64,000 bases of DNA from Streptomyces hokutonensis (GCF_000376565.1 NZ_BARG01000094.1:24814-88813); one strand, 5' to 3'. Positions 34,405-42,769 are shown, counted from the first letter of the stretch. Translations and numbers: made by a program. Notes: generated from the letters alone by a model not told the origin.

Positions 34405-35522
34405 GCCCCCTTGCGAGCCCCCCGCCCGGTCCGTTGGCCGCCACCTTCCTGGACCTGCCCGCCGGCAGCCCCGGCGGAAGCGTCGAACTCTTCCTCGACC
34501 TGTACACCGGCGAGAAACCCCTCATCCCCGCGAGAGCATTCATGCTCGCCCCCACCGGAGTCCGCCCCCGCCTCCCGGCCGGACTCGAACTGCTGTCCGT
34601 CCCCGGAAAGTGCCTGGAGAGCCCAGCCTTCGGCCGGTACGTTGCAGCCCTGCGCACGTCGCTGACGGAAGCGCTCGACGCGGCCCAGATCAGTGTTGTG
34701 CACCTGCAGCACCTCGCCTTCGGCGCCACCCCTGCCCTGATGCAGACCCTGCCTGCCCACCCTCGCATCGCACTGGTCCACGGCACCGACCTCCTGTTCG
34801 CCGAGACCCACCACGACCAACTCCAGATCCTGCGCGAGACCGCCCGAGCAGCCGACGCCATCGTCGTGCCCGCCGGCGCCATGGCCGACCACCTGATCAA
34901 ACTCGCCCCGCGGACCGACCGCCGGAAGATCACCCACATCCCCTGGGGCATCCCGGACCGGCTGCTGACCGACCCACCGGCCCGCCCACCCCGCGCGCCA
35001 ATGAGCTATTTGCGGCTGCTGTACGCAGGCCGCCTGACCGCCGAGAAGGGCGCCGAAGCCCTGGTCAAGAGCCTCGCCCCGGTCCAGGGCGCCGAGCTGA
35101 GCATCGCCGCCCCCAGAGCCCAGTTCCATGCACTGGCGCCGCTGCTGCACCGGGCCGGGGTCCGGGCTCGCTACCTGGGCTGGCTCCGGCGCCCCCAGCT
35201 GTGGAAAGCGTTCACCGAGCACGACGTCCTCGTCATGCCGTCCACCACCCTGGAGGCCATGGGCCTGGTCGCCCTCGAAGCCCAGGCCTGCGGGCTGCCC
35301 GTCCTCTACCAGCCGGTGCCGGGCCTGAGCGAGACCCTGGCCGCTTCCGCCATAGCCACCGACTTCACCCACTCCGCCGCCCTCGCCCGCGACCTCGACC
35401 GGCTGCGGACCACGCCTGGGCTGCTGAGCGCCATACGGCAGGCGGGCTATGCAAACGCCGCCCGCTACCCCCTCTCCGTGACCGGCGAGACCCTGACCGA
35501 CCTGGGCCATCAGCTCACCTGA
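34401..35522 (+). CDS. GT4-family glycosyltransferase
   Basis: 373 residues, GTG overlapping the previous stop. It has the GT-B fold with the typical GT4 nucleotide-sugar site: LLYAGRLTAEKGAEALVKSL in the middle and PSTTLEAMGLVALEAQACGL near residues 280-300, which contains the E-x7-E motif. The N-terminal half (acceptor side) is divergent. There is no signal or membrane segment, so it is cytoplasmic. Likely acceptor: the nucleotide-derived intermediate made by the upstream enzymes. Confidence 0.9.
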   Translation: MSPLASPPPGPLAATFLDLPAGSPGGSVELFLDLYTGEKPLIPARAFMLAPTGVRPRLPAGLELLSVPGKCLESPAFGRYVAALRTSLTEALDAAQISVVHLQHLAFGATPALMQTLPAHPRIALVHGTDLLFAETHHDQLQILRETARAADAIVVPAGAMADHLIKLAPRTDRRKITHIPWGIPDRLLTDPPARPPRAPMSYLRLLYAGRLTAEKGAEALVKSLAPVQGAELSIAAPRAQFHALAPLLHRAGVRARYLGWLRRPQLWKAFTEHDVLVMPSTTLEAMGLVALEAQACGLPVLYQPVPGLSETLAASAIATDFTHSAALARDLDRLRTTPGLLSAIRQAGYANAARYPLSVTGETLTDLGHQLT

Positions 35523-35725
35523 ACCGGCCTCCCCGACCAGGAGACCGTGGCCGCTGGGCCGCTCGGTGCCTGGGAGCAGCGGGAACCGGCATCGAGGGCC
35601 GTCAGACCTCAGCCCCCCCGCCACGGGGGTGCGGGGCACAGCTGCCGCTGGCCACGCCATTGCCCGCTGCGCCTCCTCCGCATCACTACGCTGACCGGCG
35701 GGAGCCGCCGGCGAACAGGGAGACC

Positions 35726-36769
35726 ATGACGTACCGCACCGACCGTATCGAAGCTCTGCTGGACGAAGGCGTCCGCAACAAGGTCTACCCCGGCGCCGTG
35801 TGGGCCGTCGGTGACACCGCCGGCATCCACGCATCCGGCGTCACCGGGGTCCTGGACCCCGACGAGCCGGACGTGAAGATGCGCCGCGACACCGTCTTCG
35901 ACGCCGCCAGCCTCACCAAGATCCTCGCCGTGTGGTCTTCCATCGGCGCCCTGTGGGAAGACAGCGTTCTCGACCTCGACGCCCCGCTCGGCACCTTCTG
36001 GCCCGAGGTCACCGATCATCCGCTCACCACGGTGACCGCCCACCAGCTGCTGACCCACACCGCAGGCGTCCCGCTGCGGGCCCAACTGAAAAACCTCTAC
36101 GGCACCGACCCGCAGATCATCCGGGCTGGCGTGCTCCACGAGGCTGTGCACCGGCCGCCCGGCGAGGCCGTCGAATACACCGACCGGGCCGCCCTCATCC
36201 TCGGATACCTTGCCGAACACCTCTCCGGCCGGACCCTGGACCAGCTTGCCGACGCCCGCACCTGGCGTTCACTCGGCATGGCTTCCACCCGCTTCGGCCC
36301 GCTGCCCGACGAGATCGCTGGCCTCTGCGCCCCGACCGAACTCAACCAGGACACCGACACCCACCTCAAGGGGATCGCCCACGACTTCTCCGCCTGTCTG
36401 CTGGGCGGAGTGTGCGGCATCGCCGGCGCCTTCACCATTCTCGACGACCTCGTCGTCTTCCTGCGCTACATGCTGGACCCCTCTACAGCCCTCGCACAGG
36501 CAGGCTTCGGAGCCAAGTGGACAGCCCACTCCTTGACCGTGCAGACCGGCGGCCTGGAGCCCGCTCGAGGCCTGTTCTGGCACCCGGCTCCCAGCACCAC
36601 CGACGAACAGGACGTGTGGGTCCACTACGGGTTCACCGGCACCGGCATGTGGATCTCTCCTCAGCAGCACCGCTGGGCGGTGCTGCTGACCAACAAGCTC
36701 TACTACACGCGCGACCGCCAGCCCCTGACCGACGTACGCAACACCTTCCGTCAACTCGCCTTCTCCTGA
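35726..36769 (+). CDS. beta-lactamase-fold serine hydrolase (class C/PBP-like)
   Basis: 347 residues from the ATG at 35726. SxxK motif in FDAASLTKILAVW (Ser nucleophile near residue 66), Tyr motif in AVEYTDRAALILGYL, and a GFTGTGMW segment in place of KTG/HTG. No signal peptide, so the substrate is probably internal. In biosynthetic clusters such proteins act as esterases, amidases, transacylases or self-resistance enzymes. It follows the glycosyltransferase by about 200 bases and is probably part of the same transcription unit, which ends at the hairpin at 36775. Confidence 0.85.
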   Translation: MTYRTDRIEALLDEGVRNKVYPGAVWAVGDTAGIHASGVTGVLDPDEPDVKMRRDTVFDAASLTKILAVWSSIGALWEDSVLDLDAPLGTFWPEVTDHPLTTVTAHQLLTHTAGVPLRAQLKNLYGTDPQIIRAGVLHEAVHRPPGEAVEYTDRAALILGYLAEHLSGRTLDQLADARTWRSLGMASTRFGPLPDEIAGLCAPTELNQDTDTHLKGIAHDFSACLLGGVCGIAGAFTILDDLVVFLRYMLDPSTALAQAGFGAKWTAHSLTVQTGGLEPARGLFWHPAPSTTDEQDVWVHYGFTGTGMWISPQQHRWAVLLTNKLYYTRDRQPLTDVRNTFRQLAFS

Positions 36770-36774
36770 AGCCT

Positions 36775-36801
36775 TGTGGGGCGCGGCTTGCTGGCCCCAC
36801 A
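36775..36801 (+). terminator. terminator of the biosynthetic operon
   Basis: TGTGGGGC at 36775-36782 pairs with GCCCCACA at 36794-36801 across an 11-base loop, six bases after the serine hydrolase stop. Confidence 0.6.
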
Positions 36802-36926
36802 GGTTTCCTGAAGACGTCTCCAAAGCCGCCTGAAAAATCACCAATCGACCGCCTCGCTCCTTGATGAAAGAGATATAGGGGCACCTCCCCCAGACGCCCC
36901 CGTCCACGCGGGCGTACTCGGCGTCG

Positions 36927-37826
36927 TCACAAGGCGGTCCACGGGCGGGGTTCACCCCCTGCCAACGGCACCCACACGGCTCCGGACGGACCGTGCTCCT
37001 CGATGTCCTCCAGGACGGTAGCTCCTAGTTGAACCTCGAGGGCGAGTGCCGCGACGAGCGGGTGCTGAGCGACCATCGCCTGCAGGTCACTGATGCGGCC
37101 ACTCAGCCTGCTGCGGGAAGCACCGGTGAGGACGAAGAGCAACCGGGGGAAGACCGGATACCAGCGGAGCCACGCCGGTCCGGCGGAGACCGGCTTGCGG
37201 CGGCCGAGGGGCTGCGCCTCGTACTGGAAGAGCCGCGCGTAGTCGATTAGCTTCACGGCCAGGCGCTCGGCGCTCATGGTGCTGCGGTCGACTTCCACGA
37301 ACGCGCGCAGCTTCCGCCGGTGTTCGCCGTCGATGACGGTGTAGTGCATGACGGCGTCGGCCGAGAGCCGCTCGCCCTCGCCGATGGGGTGGGACACCTC
37401 GGGGGTCCAGTCCCACGGGCCGTGCTCGTGCCCCAGCCGGCGGGCGTCTGCCGCGAAGGTCAGGTGGGTGCGAAGGACGGTGAGCGTGTGCGGTGTCTTC
37501 AGCGAGGCGGCCGTTGCGGAGCTGATCGGATAGGGAGGGCGGCCCCGCAGCGCGGGGAAGTCCCGTGTGAGGCGGGCGCCTTCGCCCGTGAGGTACCAGG
37601 CGCGGGTGCGATTGGACTGGGGCAGCACGGTGTAGTTGACGAGACCCTTGCGCCGCAGCTTGTTCAGCGGGGTGGAGACGGTCTGGCGGGCGACGTTCGG
37701 CCGAAGCAGATCGTGTAATTGGCTGGTGGTGGCCATCCGGTGCTGGGCGAGCGCGGACAGAAGCTGATGGGGCAGTGGCTCGGCGGGCGTGGGAGTGAAC
37801 GACGCAGTGGTTTCGGTAGAGGTCAC
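36927..37826 (-). CDS. replication-relaxation family protein
   Basis: About 299 residues from the GTG at 37826. An N-terminal winged helix (LLSALAQHRMATTSQLHDLL, then RQTVSTPLNKLRRKGLVNYT) is followed by a basic domain (HTLTVLRTHLTFAADARRLG, FVEVDRSTMSAERLAVKLID and PRLLFVLTGASRS), fitting the Replic_Relax family found on Streptomyces plasmids and conjugative elements. Its role is thought to be in replication or mobilisation. The upstream region is a copy of that in front of the conjugation operon, and a nine-codon open frame ends on its start codon. Confidence 0.8.
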   Translation of the reverse strand: MTSTETTASFTPTPAEPLPHQLLSALAQHRMATTSQLHDLLRPNVARQTVSTPLNKLRRKGLVNYTVLPQSNRTRAWYLTGEGARLTRDFPALRGRPPYPISSATAASLKTPHTLTVLRTHLTFAADARRLGHEHGPWDWTPEVSHPIGEGERLSADAVMHYTVIDGEHRRKLRAFVEVDRSTMSAERLAVKLIDYARLFQYEAQPLGRRKPVSAGPAWLRWYPVFPRLLFVLTGASRSRLSGRISDLQAMVAQHPLVAALALEVQLGATVLEDIEEHGPSGAVWVPLAGGEPRPWTAL

Positions 37827-37852
37827 CGGTATCCCTTGTCGGCGGGAGACAT
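37823..37852 (-). CDS. nine-codon leader peptide coupled to the replication-relaxation gene
   Basis: ATG at 37852 with a GGGAG ribosome site 8 bases upstream encodes MSPADKGYR and stops with TGA overlapping the GTG start at 37826. The ribosome site and spacing match those of the TcpC-like gene at 3085 exactly, so this is the ancestral start signal, now feeding a leader peptide or the result of a frameshift in the first codons of the gene. Confidence 0.45.
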   Translation of the reverse strand: MSPADKGYR

Positions 37853-38010
37853 GTGCAAGCTCCCAGGTTGGAACAGGGTGTTGCTGACCTTGAGGTAACT
37901 TGCCGCCCCCGACCCGGCCACCGACCACAAGGCCCCACCATGGTCACGATGGGGACACATAGTCCGTGGTCGGGCCCGTGGTCGGCCCGACCACGGACTG
38001 CAAGCTTGCC
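37853..38010. promoter_or_regulatory. second copy of the CGACCAC control region
   Basis: Aligns along its length with 3086-3240: shared CTCCCAGGT, CCCGACC, GGTCACGATGGGGACAC and GTGGTCGGCCCGACCAC. It precedes the replication-relaxation gene in the same way the first copy precedes the conjugation operon. Confidence 0.7.
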
Positions 38011-38355
38011 GTGCGGTACGCCCTGACACTGGCCAGTTGACCCGTGCTGGGCGGAGGGACTGTCCGAGCCCGGAGGGTCACGGGACCGCTGTCTGAGCCA
38101 GTGCCGCCGGATCGGTCTGTTTGGTCAATTGGGTGTGGCTGGCTTCGTGTACCCAGAGAACAGGTCCGACGGCAACGGCTCTGTCGCAGTACCGGCTCCG
38201 CACCGGGCATGGTGAGACTGCTGCCGCCCCTGGCCGACGCACTTCCCGCCCGCCTGCGATCTGGTGGCTGTCACCTCCTGCCCCATCCGCCGACGTGACG
38301 TTCTCACCCTCTGCGGAGCCCGGTGCCGCGTGTACGGAGCCGCTAGTCCCGCCAG
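38011..38355. other. about 340 bases without a gene
   Basis: This lies between the control region and the toxin gene. Frames are low-complexity. Nothing further recognised. Confidence 0.4.
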
Positions 38356-38376
38356 GGTATATACTTATTTGTATGA
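38356..38376 (+). promoter_or_regulatory. toxin-antitoxin promoter/operator
   Basis: GGTATATACTTATTTGTATG has an AT-rich -10-like core and imperfect symmetry (GTATA...TGTAT) right at the toxin start, as expected for an autoregulated operon with little or no leader. Confidence 0.45.
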
Positions 38377-38753
38377 GTCTCGGGGTGGGTGAGCTCTGGG
38401 TGATCGAAGTTGAGCCAGAGGTACTGGACTGGCTGGAGACGCTTCCCCAGGCGCAGTACGACAAGGTGGAACGCCACGCAGACAAGCTTCTCGCCGAGCC
38501 GACCACACTCGGCGAACCGTTCTCCAAACACCTCGGAGGTAAAGTCCGAGAGCTGCGGATCATGCTGGACGACGCAAAGATGCGGGTCACGTACTGGCTC
38601 GCCCCGGAACGCCGCATCATTCTGCTGACCGTCTTTCGCAAGACCAAGCAACGTGAAGATGCTCAAGTGGAGCGGGCCCACCAGGCTCAGAAGGAATGCG
38701 AAGCGCAACACGGCGTGGCCGAGCACACCTACGACCGGACGGAGGAGTCATGA
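38373..38753 (+). CDS. RelE/HigB-type toxin
   Basis: 126 residues from the ATG at 38373. It has the RelE-fold toxin pattern: LWVIEVEPEVLDWLETLPQA, then GGKVRELRIMLDDAKMRVTY, then IILLTVFRKTKQRE. The basic residues of the RNase surface (ERRIILLTVFRKTKQ) are present. Toxins of this type cut mRNA on the ribosome. The stop overlaps the antitoxin start (ATGA at 38750). The toxin-first order is as in HigBA systems. The C-terminal tail of about 30 residues is longer than usual. Confidence 0.85.
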   Translation: MSLGVGELWVIEVEPEVLDWLETLPQAQYDKVERHADKLLAEPTTLGEPFSKHLGGKVRELRIMLDDAKMRVTYWLAPERRIILLTVFRKTKQREDAQVERAHQAQKECEAQHGVAEHTYDRTEES

Positions 38754-39412
38754 ACCACGCACAGTGGAAGACGCGCCGTACCCGCCAGTTCCTCGGTGAG
38801 AAGGTCGAGCCCTCCGAGGCCTACACCAACGCCGGCGACGCCATGGCACTGGGACAGGCTGTCCACGACCGGCGTAAGGAACTGGGCCTCTCGCAGAAGG
38901 ACGTGGCTGAACGCGCCGGCATGACGCAACCGCAGATCTCCAACATCGAGCAGGCCGGCGCCGAGCCGACGCTCGCTCTCCTGCGGCGCCTGGCGAAAGC
39001 ACTGGAAGCACGGCTGTCCATCGACCTGGACGACGAGGACTCCACTTTCGTCTTCACTCCCCTGATCGAGGACAAGCCTGCGCAGGAAGCAACGCCCGTA
39101 GAAGCTGCGCTGCATGAGATGGCGAGGGATATCCGTTCCCACGTCGCGGGCGTCGTGGAGCAGTTCAACACCTCCTACACTCCAGCCGCCTTCACTGTGT
39201 CCCATCTCGGCATTTCTTCCCTACCGAGGCTGAGATTGTCACTGCCGGACCCGGACACCTTCGTGCTCCTCGTTGCCGCAGACGCATCGCTGCGTGATCA
39301 CCGCCGGACGGTGCCACCTCGCGTGAGAGGTACACAGACGGCGCTCATGCGCCGCATGATGGCAGATGCCCTGGAAGCCGACCCGGTCGGCAAGGAGACA
39401 ACCGACGCCTGA
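38750..39412 (+). CDS. HigA-like antitoxin with an extra C-terminal domain
   Basis: 220 residues. The N-terminal part is an XRE helix-turn-helix (LGLSQKDVAERAGMTQPQIS, then NIEQAGAEPTLALLRRLAKA). HigA antitoxins usually end around 100 residues; this one continues for about 115 more, with EMARDIRSHVAGVVEQFNTS and LRLSLPDPDTFVLLVAADAS, a region I do not recognise. Its job may be extra sensing or oligomerisation. The frame is clean and the gene is coupled to the toxin. Confidence 0.8.
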   Translation: MNHAQWKTRRTRQFLGEKVEPSEAYTNAGDAMALGQAVHDRRKELGLSQKDVAERAGMTQPQISNIEQAGAEPTLALLRRLAKALEARLSIDLDDEDSTFVFTPLIEDKPAQEATPVEAALHEMARDIRSHVAGVVEQFNTSYTPAAFTVSHLGISSLPRLRLSLPDPDTFVLLVAADASLRDHRRTVPPRVRGTQTALMRRMMADALEADPVGKETTDA

Positions 39413-39791
39413 GAGGGCATCCGATCCAGCACGAGCCCGCCCGCTTACTGCGGCAGCTCGTCGGCCTTGGCGTGATCGAGGACCCAGTTTTGTGGGCGCT
39501 CAGGGTTGTACCAGAGCTGGGCTGTGTTGGCTGCCCGGAGGTTTCCTGCGCTGCGGCGCAACCTCTACTTGCAAGAAGTCGGGTCTGAAACAGGCTCCGA
39601 CGTCGAAGTAGCGGGTCATCCTTGGCGATGGCCGGTTCCGCGATGCCGTGTGGTTTCGCGGTGGAGGGGTGGCTGGCCTCTCCGTACCGGCCATCGTGCG
39701 GCGTTCTGGTCCGCCGGGAGTTCGTCGATCCCTTTAACCAGAGGCCGCGGTCTTACGGTATCCCGCCTGCGACGCGGTCAGCGTGCTGCAG
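39413..39791. other. about 380 bases with a possible gene fragment on the minus strand
   Basis: The minus strand near 39443-39512 ends a frame with WYNPERPQNWVLDHAKADE followed by LPQ and a stop. This reads like a genuine protein C-terminus but has no intact upstream part. It is probably the tail of a deleted gene. Confidence 0.35.
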
Positions 39792-40697
39792 TCAGGACGT
39801 CGGGGACCGGCGGGCGGCGAGGTCCTCGAGGCGGGAGCGTTTCCAGCGCTGCTGGCGGGGGCGGCCGGCGCTGCCGCGCCGGTACTCGTATCCGTCGGGC
39901 TGATCGAGGTCGGGCAGGAGTCCGTGCCCGAGTGCGCTGATGAAGCTGTCGGCGCTGGCGTATCCGAGGATCCGGGCTGCTTCGGCGGCGCCGACCAGGT
40001 CCTCGTTCTCGTCCTGGTCGGCTGGCGGCAGCACGCCGCGCTTGCGGGCGATGGCGACGACGGTGGCCCGGCGCCACTTCTTACGGGCCCGGCCGCGGCT
40101 GCCTTGTTCCTTCTCCAGGGCGTCGGGCTCAGGCAGTTCGGGGATGCGCCCCTGGTACAGGGCGCTGGAGAAGGAAGCCGTACTGCTGTAGCCGAGCAGG
40201 GCGGCGACCTCGGTCGTGCCGAGGAGTTCGTTGGGATCGCCGTCTGCCGAGACCTCAGGCCGCGCTGCCGACGGCGCGGAGCTGCGCCGGCCCTTGCCGG
40301 GGCGGTTGGCCGCCCAGGTGACGATCGTGCCGCGGCGCCACATCTGGCCGTCGGTGTCCTCGTCCGGCTCGGGGAAGTAACCGGGCCGGTCGCGGAAGTA
40401 GGCGTCGATGGTCGAGGTGCGCGTGTATCCCAGGAGCTGGGTTACTTCCCGCTTGGTCAGCAGCTCGTCCTGGTCGGCCTTGAGTACCGTGGCCGGCAGT
40501 GTGCGCTTTTTCGGGGCACGTTGCGCGAAGAACGCGGCGACCTCGGCGTGGCGCCAGAACCGTTTGCGGCCCTCGGTGTGTGCGGCTGCAGGGAAGCCGC
40601 TGTCCGGGTTGTTGCTCCACTCGCTGACCCGGGACTTGCTCGTGCCGAACTCGGACACGATCTGCGCGGTGTCCACGAGCCGGTCGGTGGAAGTCAT
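39792..40697 (-). CDS. protein of four tandem excisionase/MerR-like DNA-binding modules
   Basis: 301 residues from the ATG at 40697. Four units of about 70-80 residues each open with a MerR/excisionase-type helix-turn-helix: RLVDTAQIVSEFGTSKSRVS, ELLTKREVTQLLGYTRTSTI, ELLGTTEVAALLGYSSTASF and DLVGAAEAARILGYASADSF. Each ends with an Arg/Trp-rich wing (KRFWRHAEVAAFF, WRRGTIVTWA, WRRATVVAIA, WKRSRLEDLA). Single-module relatives are excisionases or small regulators; four on one chain suggest binding to a repeated DNA target. Candidate regulator of element-wide repeats. Confidence 0.75.
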   Translation of the reverse strand: MTSTDRLVDTAQIVSEFGTSKSRVSEWSNNPDSGFPAAAHTEGRKRFWRHAEVAAFFAQRAPKKRTLPATVLKADQDELLTKREVTQLLGYTRTSTIDAYFRDRPGYFPEPDEDTDGQMWRRGTIVTWAANRPGKGRRSSAPSAARPEVSADGDPNELLGTTEVAALLGYSSTASFSSALYQGRIPELPEPDALEKEQGSRGRARKKWRRATVVAIARKRGVLPPADQDENEDLVGAAEAARILGYASADSFISALGHGLLPDLDQPDGYEYRRGSAGRPRQQRWKRSRLEDLAARRSPTS

Positions 40698-40806
40698 CGG
40701 GTCCCCTCTGTAAGGATCAGCACGGCGGCGCCGGCACTCGGACGAGCGTGACAGGTTCGATAATGCCAAAGGCGGGGTTTGCCGTCCAGCCTGACGCCAG
40801 ATCGGC

Positions 40807-41472
40807 CTACAGGACTTCCTCGCCCAGCAGACACACTCCGAAGCGCGCCGCACGCTCCGCCAGCTCGGTGTAGACTATGGCGGCCGGCGAGGCATCCCAG
40901 GTTGCGAACGCGAGAGCGGCAACCGCCTCGCCGCGCGTCATCCCCTCTTCCCACGACGCACCGACGACGGCGCACCGCTCGGCGATGTCGGCGTCGGACA
41001 GGGGCGCGATCTCCCGGCCGATGTCGGCCCGGACGTCGGCGACACCCTCGCACCAGGCACGGTGGCCTGCGGAGAGTACGTCGCGCAGTGCGTCCGGGGC
41101 GCTCATGTTCCGGGCCTGGGCGGCGAGTTCGAGCAGCAGGGCGGTGGGGTTCATCTCCGTGGTCATCTCCTGTATCCACTGTAGGGGGCGTCTGCCGCGC
41201 CGTGGGGGAGCCACGGCGCGCACCTGGTCCTGCAGGGCGGTGAACACCAGGCCGTTGTCCGGGCAGATGACGCCGGGGGCGGGCGCACCGCACCGCCGGG
41301 CGTGCCGGATCAGGTCGGTGATGCGCCAGTCCGCGCGGAAGCTGTCGCCCCGCACCTGTTCGACCTCGGGGTCCATCAGCTCGCAAAGGCCCGGCCAGCC
41401 AGTCGTAGGGCATCGACGGTTGAAGGACGTATCAGCAACGTCCTTCCAACGGTCAGTCCATGGCGCCGTCAT
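40807..41472 (-). CDS. hypothetical protein
   Basis: 221 residues from the ATG at 41472; a shorter version from around 41163 cannot be excluded. The N-terminus has Cys residues in RRCPTTGWPGLCELM and HARRCGAPAPGVICPDNGLV. The C-terminal part is helical and acidic (LAERAARFGVCLLGEEVL). I do not recognise the family. It is on the same strand as its neighbours but separated by about 100 bases on each side. Confidence 0.55.
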   Translation of the reverse strand: MTAPWTDRWKDVADTSFNRRCPTTGWPGLCELMDPEVEQVRGDSFRADWRITDLIRHARRCGAPAPGVICPDNGLVFTALQDQVRAVAPPRRGRRPLQWIQEMTTEMNPTALLLELAAQARNMSAPDALRDVLSAGHRAWCEGVADVRADIGREIAPLSDADIAERCAVVGASWEEGMTRGEAVAALAFATWDASPAAIVYTELAERAARFGVCLLGEEVL

Positions 41473-41571
41473 GCCTGTGTGCGAGGCTTGCGTCGGGGCT
41501 GGCCGATGCCGGGCATGCAGGTGGAGATCGAGCTGACGACGGCGGTGGCCTCAGTCACCCACGCTGTGTGT

Positions 41572-42501
41572 TCAGGGATAAGGCACAAATCCCAGGGTTT
41601 GCAGTTCGTCGGCGAGCGCTTTGGTCGTCGCTTCTGGAACGTCATTGATGCTGGCAGCCGTGGGCGTGCTCGGAAGGCCCTTACTGTCTTGGAACGAGGT
41701 CAACGCGGTGCGTGTGTTGTGGCCGAAGACACCGTCGAGTCCGTGCGGGTCGAAGCCGAGGGTCTCTAGCGCGGTTTGTATCCCGATGGCCAGGTTGAGC
41801 GGAACTGGAAACATGCCGGAGCGCATGTTCGCGTCGAGGTCCAGCGACACGTTGTACACGAGCTGGGCCAAATCTCCGGCAGGCGGGGCGGCGTTCCAGT
41901 CGGCCAGGGTGAACAGCAGGCCGTTTCTGACGTTGCGGGGGATCACGCCAGGGTTTCCCGTCTCGGTCATCTTGCTTTCCCCCGCCATGACCAGCCAGTC
42001 CCGCTGTTGGGCTGCTGCCTGGAACTTGGGGAACTTGAAGGCAGGCCCCAGGCCCCAAGCCATGCTGAAGAGCCCGAGCTGTGCGTCGGCCGGCCAGTCC
42101 TCCAATTCTTCGAAGTCGGTGCGGCCCCGCAGGTACTGCTCGAACTGGGACAGCTTGTTCCGTACCAGGTCGTCGATGCTTGCGTTGCTGATGCGCAGCC
42201 GCGTGATGGCTTCCTTCTGTCCGATTGTCGCGTGGGCGGTATTGCTGTTCTTTACGGTCTTGTACTCCTGTATGATTTCCGCGCGGGTGGCCGGGGCGAG
42301 GGTGTCCTTGTCGTACCAGTCGAGTGTGAAAATGTCCGGCAGCGGCTTCGGGTTAGTGCCGAAATGCTGCGGATCGTCGGCGTCGAGAAGGTTGCCGACG
42401 CCGGTAGAGACGAGGCTCTTAACGTCCAGATACATGAACTGGATGCGGCCTTCCAGCGGTGCGCTGAACGGAATGAAGGAATCCCAGACGCTCTGATACA
42501 T
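41572..42501 (-). CDS. lysozyme-like domain plus peptidoglycan-binding domain
   Basis: 309 residues from the ATG at 42501 (GAGGAA ribosome site). Near the N-terminus, PLEGRIQFMYLDVKSLVSTG matches the GH24 lysozyme pattern Glu-x8-Asp-x(5-6)-Thr, and AQLGLFSMAWGLGPAF resembles the lysozyme core helix. The C-terminus is a PG_binding_1 domain (LETLGFDPHGLDGVFGHNTR, then ALTSFQDSKGLPSTP). No signal peptide. It starts 31 bases after peptide gene B on the same strand, so it may belong to the RiPP operon, perhaps for release, delivery or competition. Confidence 0.7.
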   Translation of the reverse strand: MYQSVWDSFIPFSAPLEGRIQFMYLDVKSLVSTGVGNLLDADDPQHFGTNPKPLPDIFTLDWYDKDTLAPATRAEIIQEYKTVKNSNTAHATIGQKEAITRLRISNASIDDLVRNKLSQFEQYLRGRTDFEELEDWPADAQLGLFSMAWGLGPAFKFPKFQAAAQQRDWLVMAGESKMTETGNPGVIPRNVRNGLLFTLADWNAAPPAGDLAQLVYNVSLDLDANMRSGMFPVPLNLAIGIQTALETLGFDPHGLDGVFGHNTRTALTSFQDSKGLPSTPTAASINDVPEATTKALADELQTLGFVPYP

Positions 42502-42532
42502 GGTTCCTCTTCGGAGAGCTGCGGACTTGGGG

Positions 42533-42769
42533 TCAGATCAGTCCCCTCCACATGCAGACGCCGGCCTGGCAGTACCAGCCGCGGCCGTCCAGGTTCAACG
42601 CTGCTGGCGGGTCGCCGGGTTCAGGTCCATAGCCGCGGTCCGGGGCCGGCCTCACCATGATCACGGTCGGGGTGCCGTCGGCCACGATCTTCTTCCCGGG
42701 AAGGAGGGGCGTTTCCTGTGGATCGCGGCGATCAATCGCTTTCGTCTGGGCTGGCAGGTCGAGTCGCAT
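42533..42769 (-). CDS. cyanobactin-like RiPP precursor peptide B
   Basis: 78 residues from the ATG at 42769, with AAGGA 9 bases upstream. The N-terminus MRLDLPAQTKAIDR fits the cyanobactin leader pattern LPxQxxxVxR. It differs from the other four in lacking the GVEA block. The C-terminus, LDGRGWYCQAGVCMWRGLI, is rich in Trp, Cys and Tyr and could be a core with a Cys-Cys loop. It is in line with the protease gene and peptide A, separated from them by a hairpin. Confidence 0.6.
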   Translation of the reverse strand: MRLDLPAQTKAIDRRDPQETPLLPGKKIVADGTPTVIMVRPAPDRGYGPEPGDPPAALNLDGRGWYCQAGVCMWRGLI

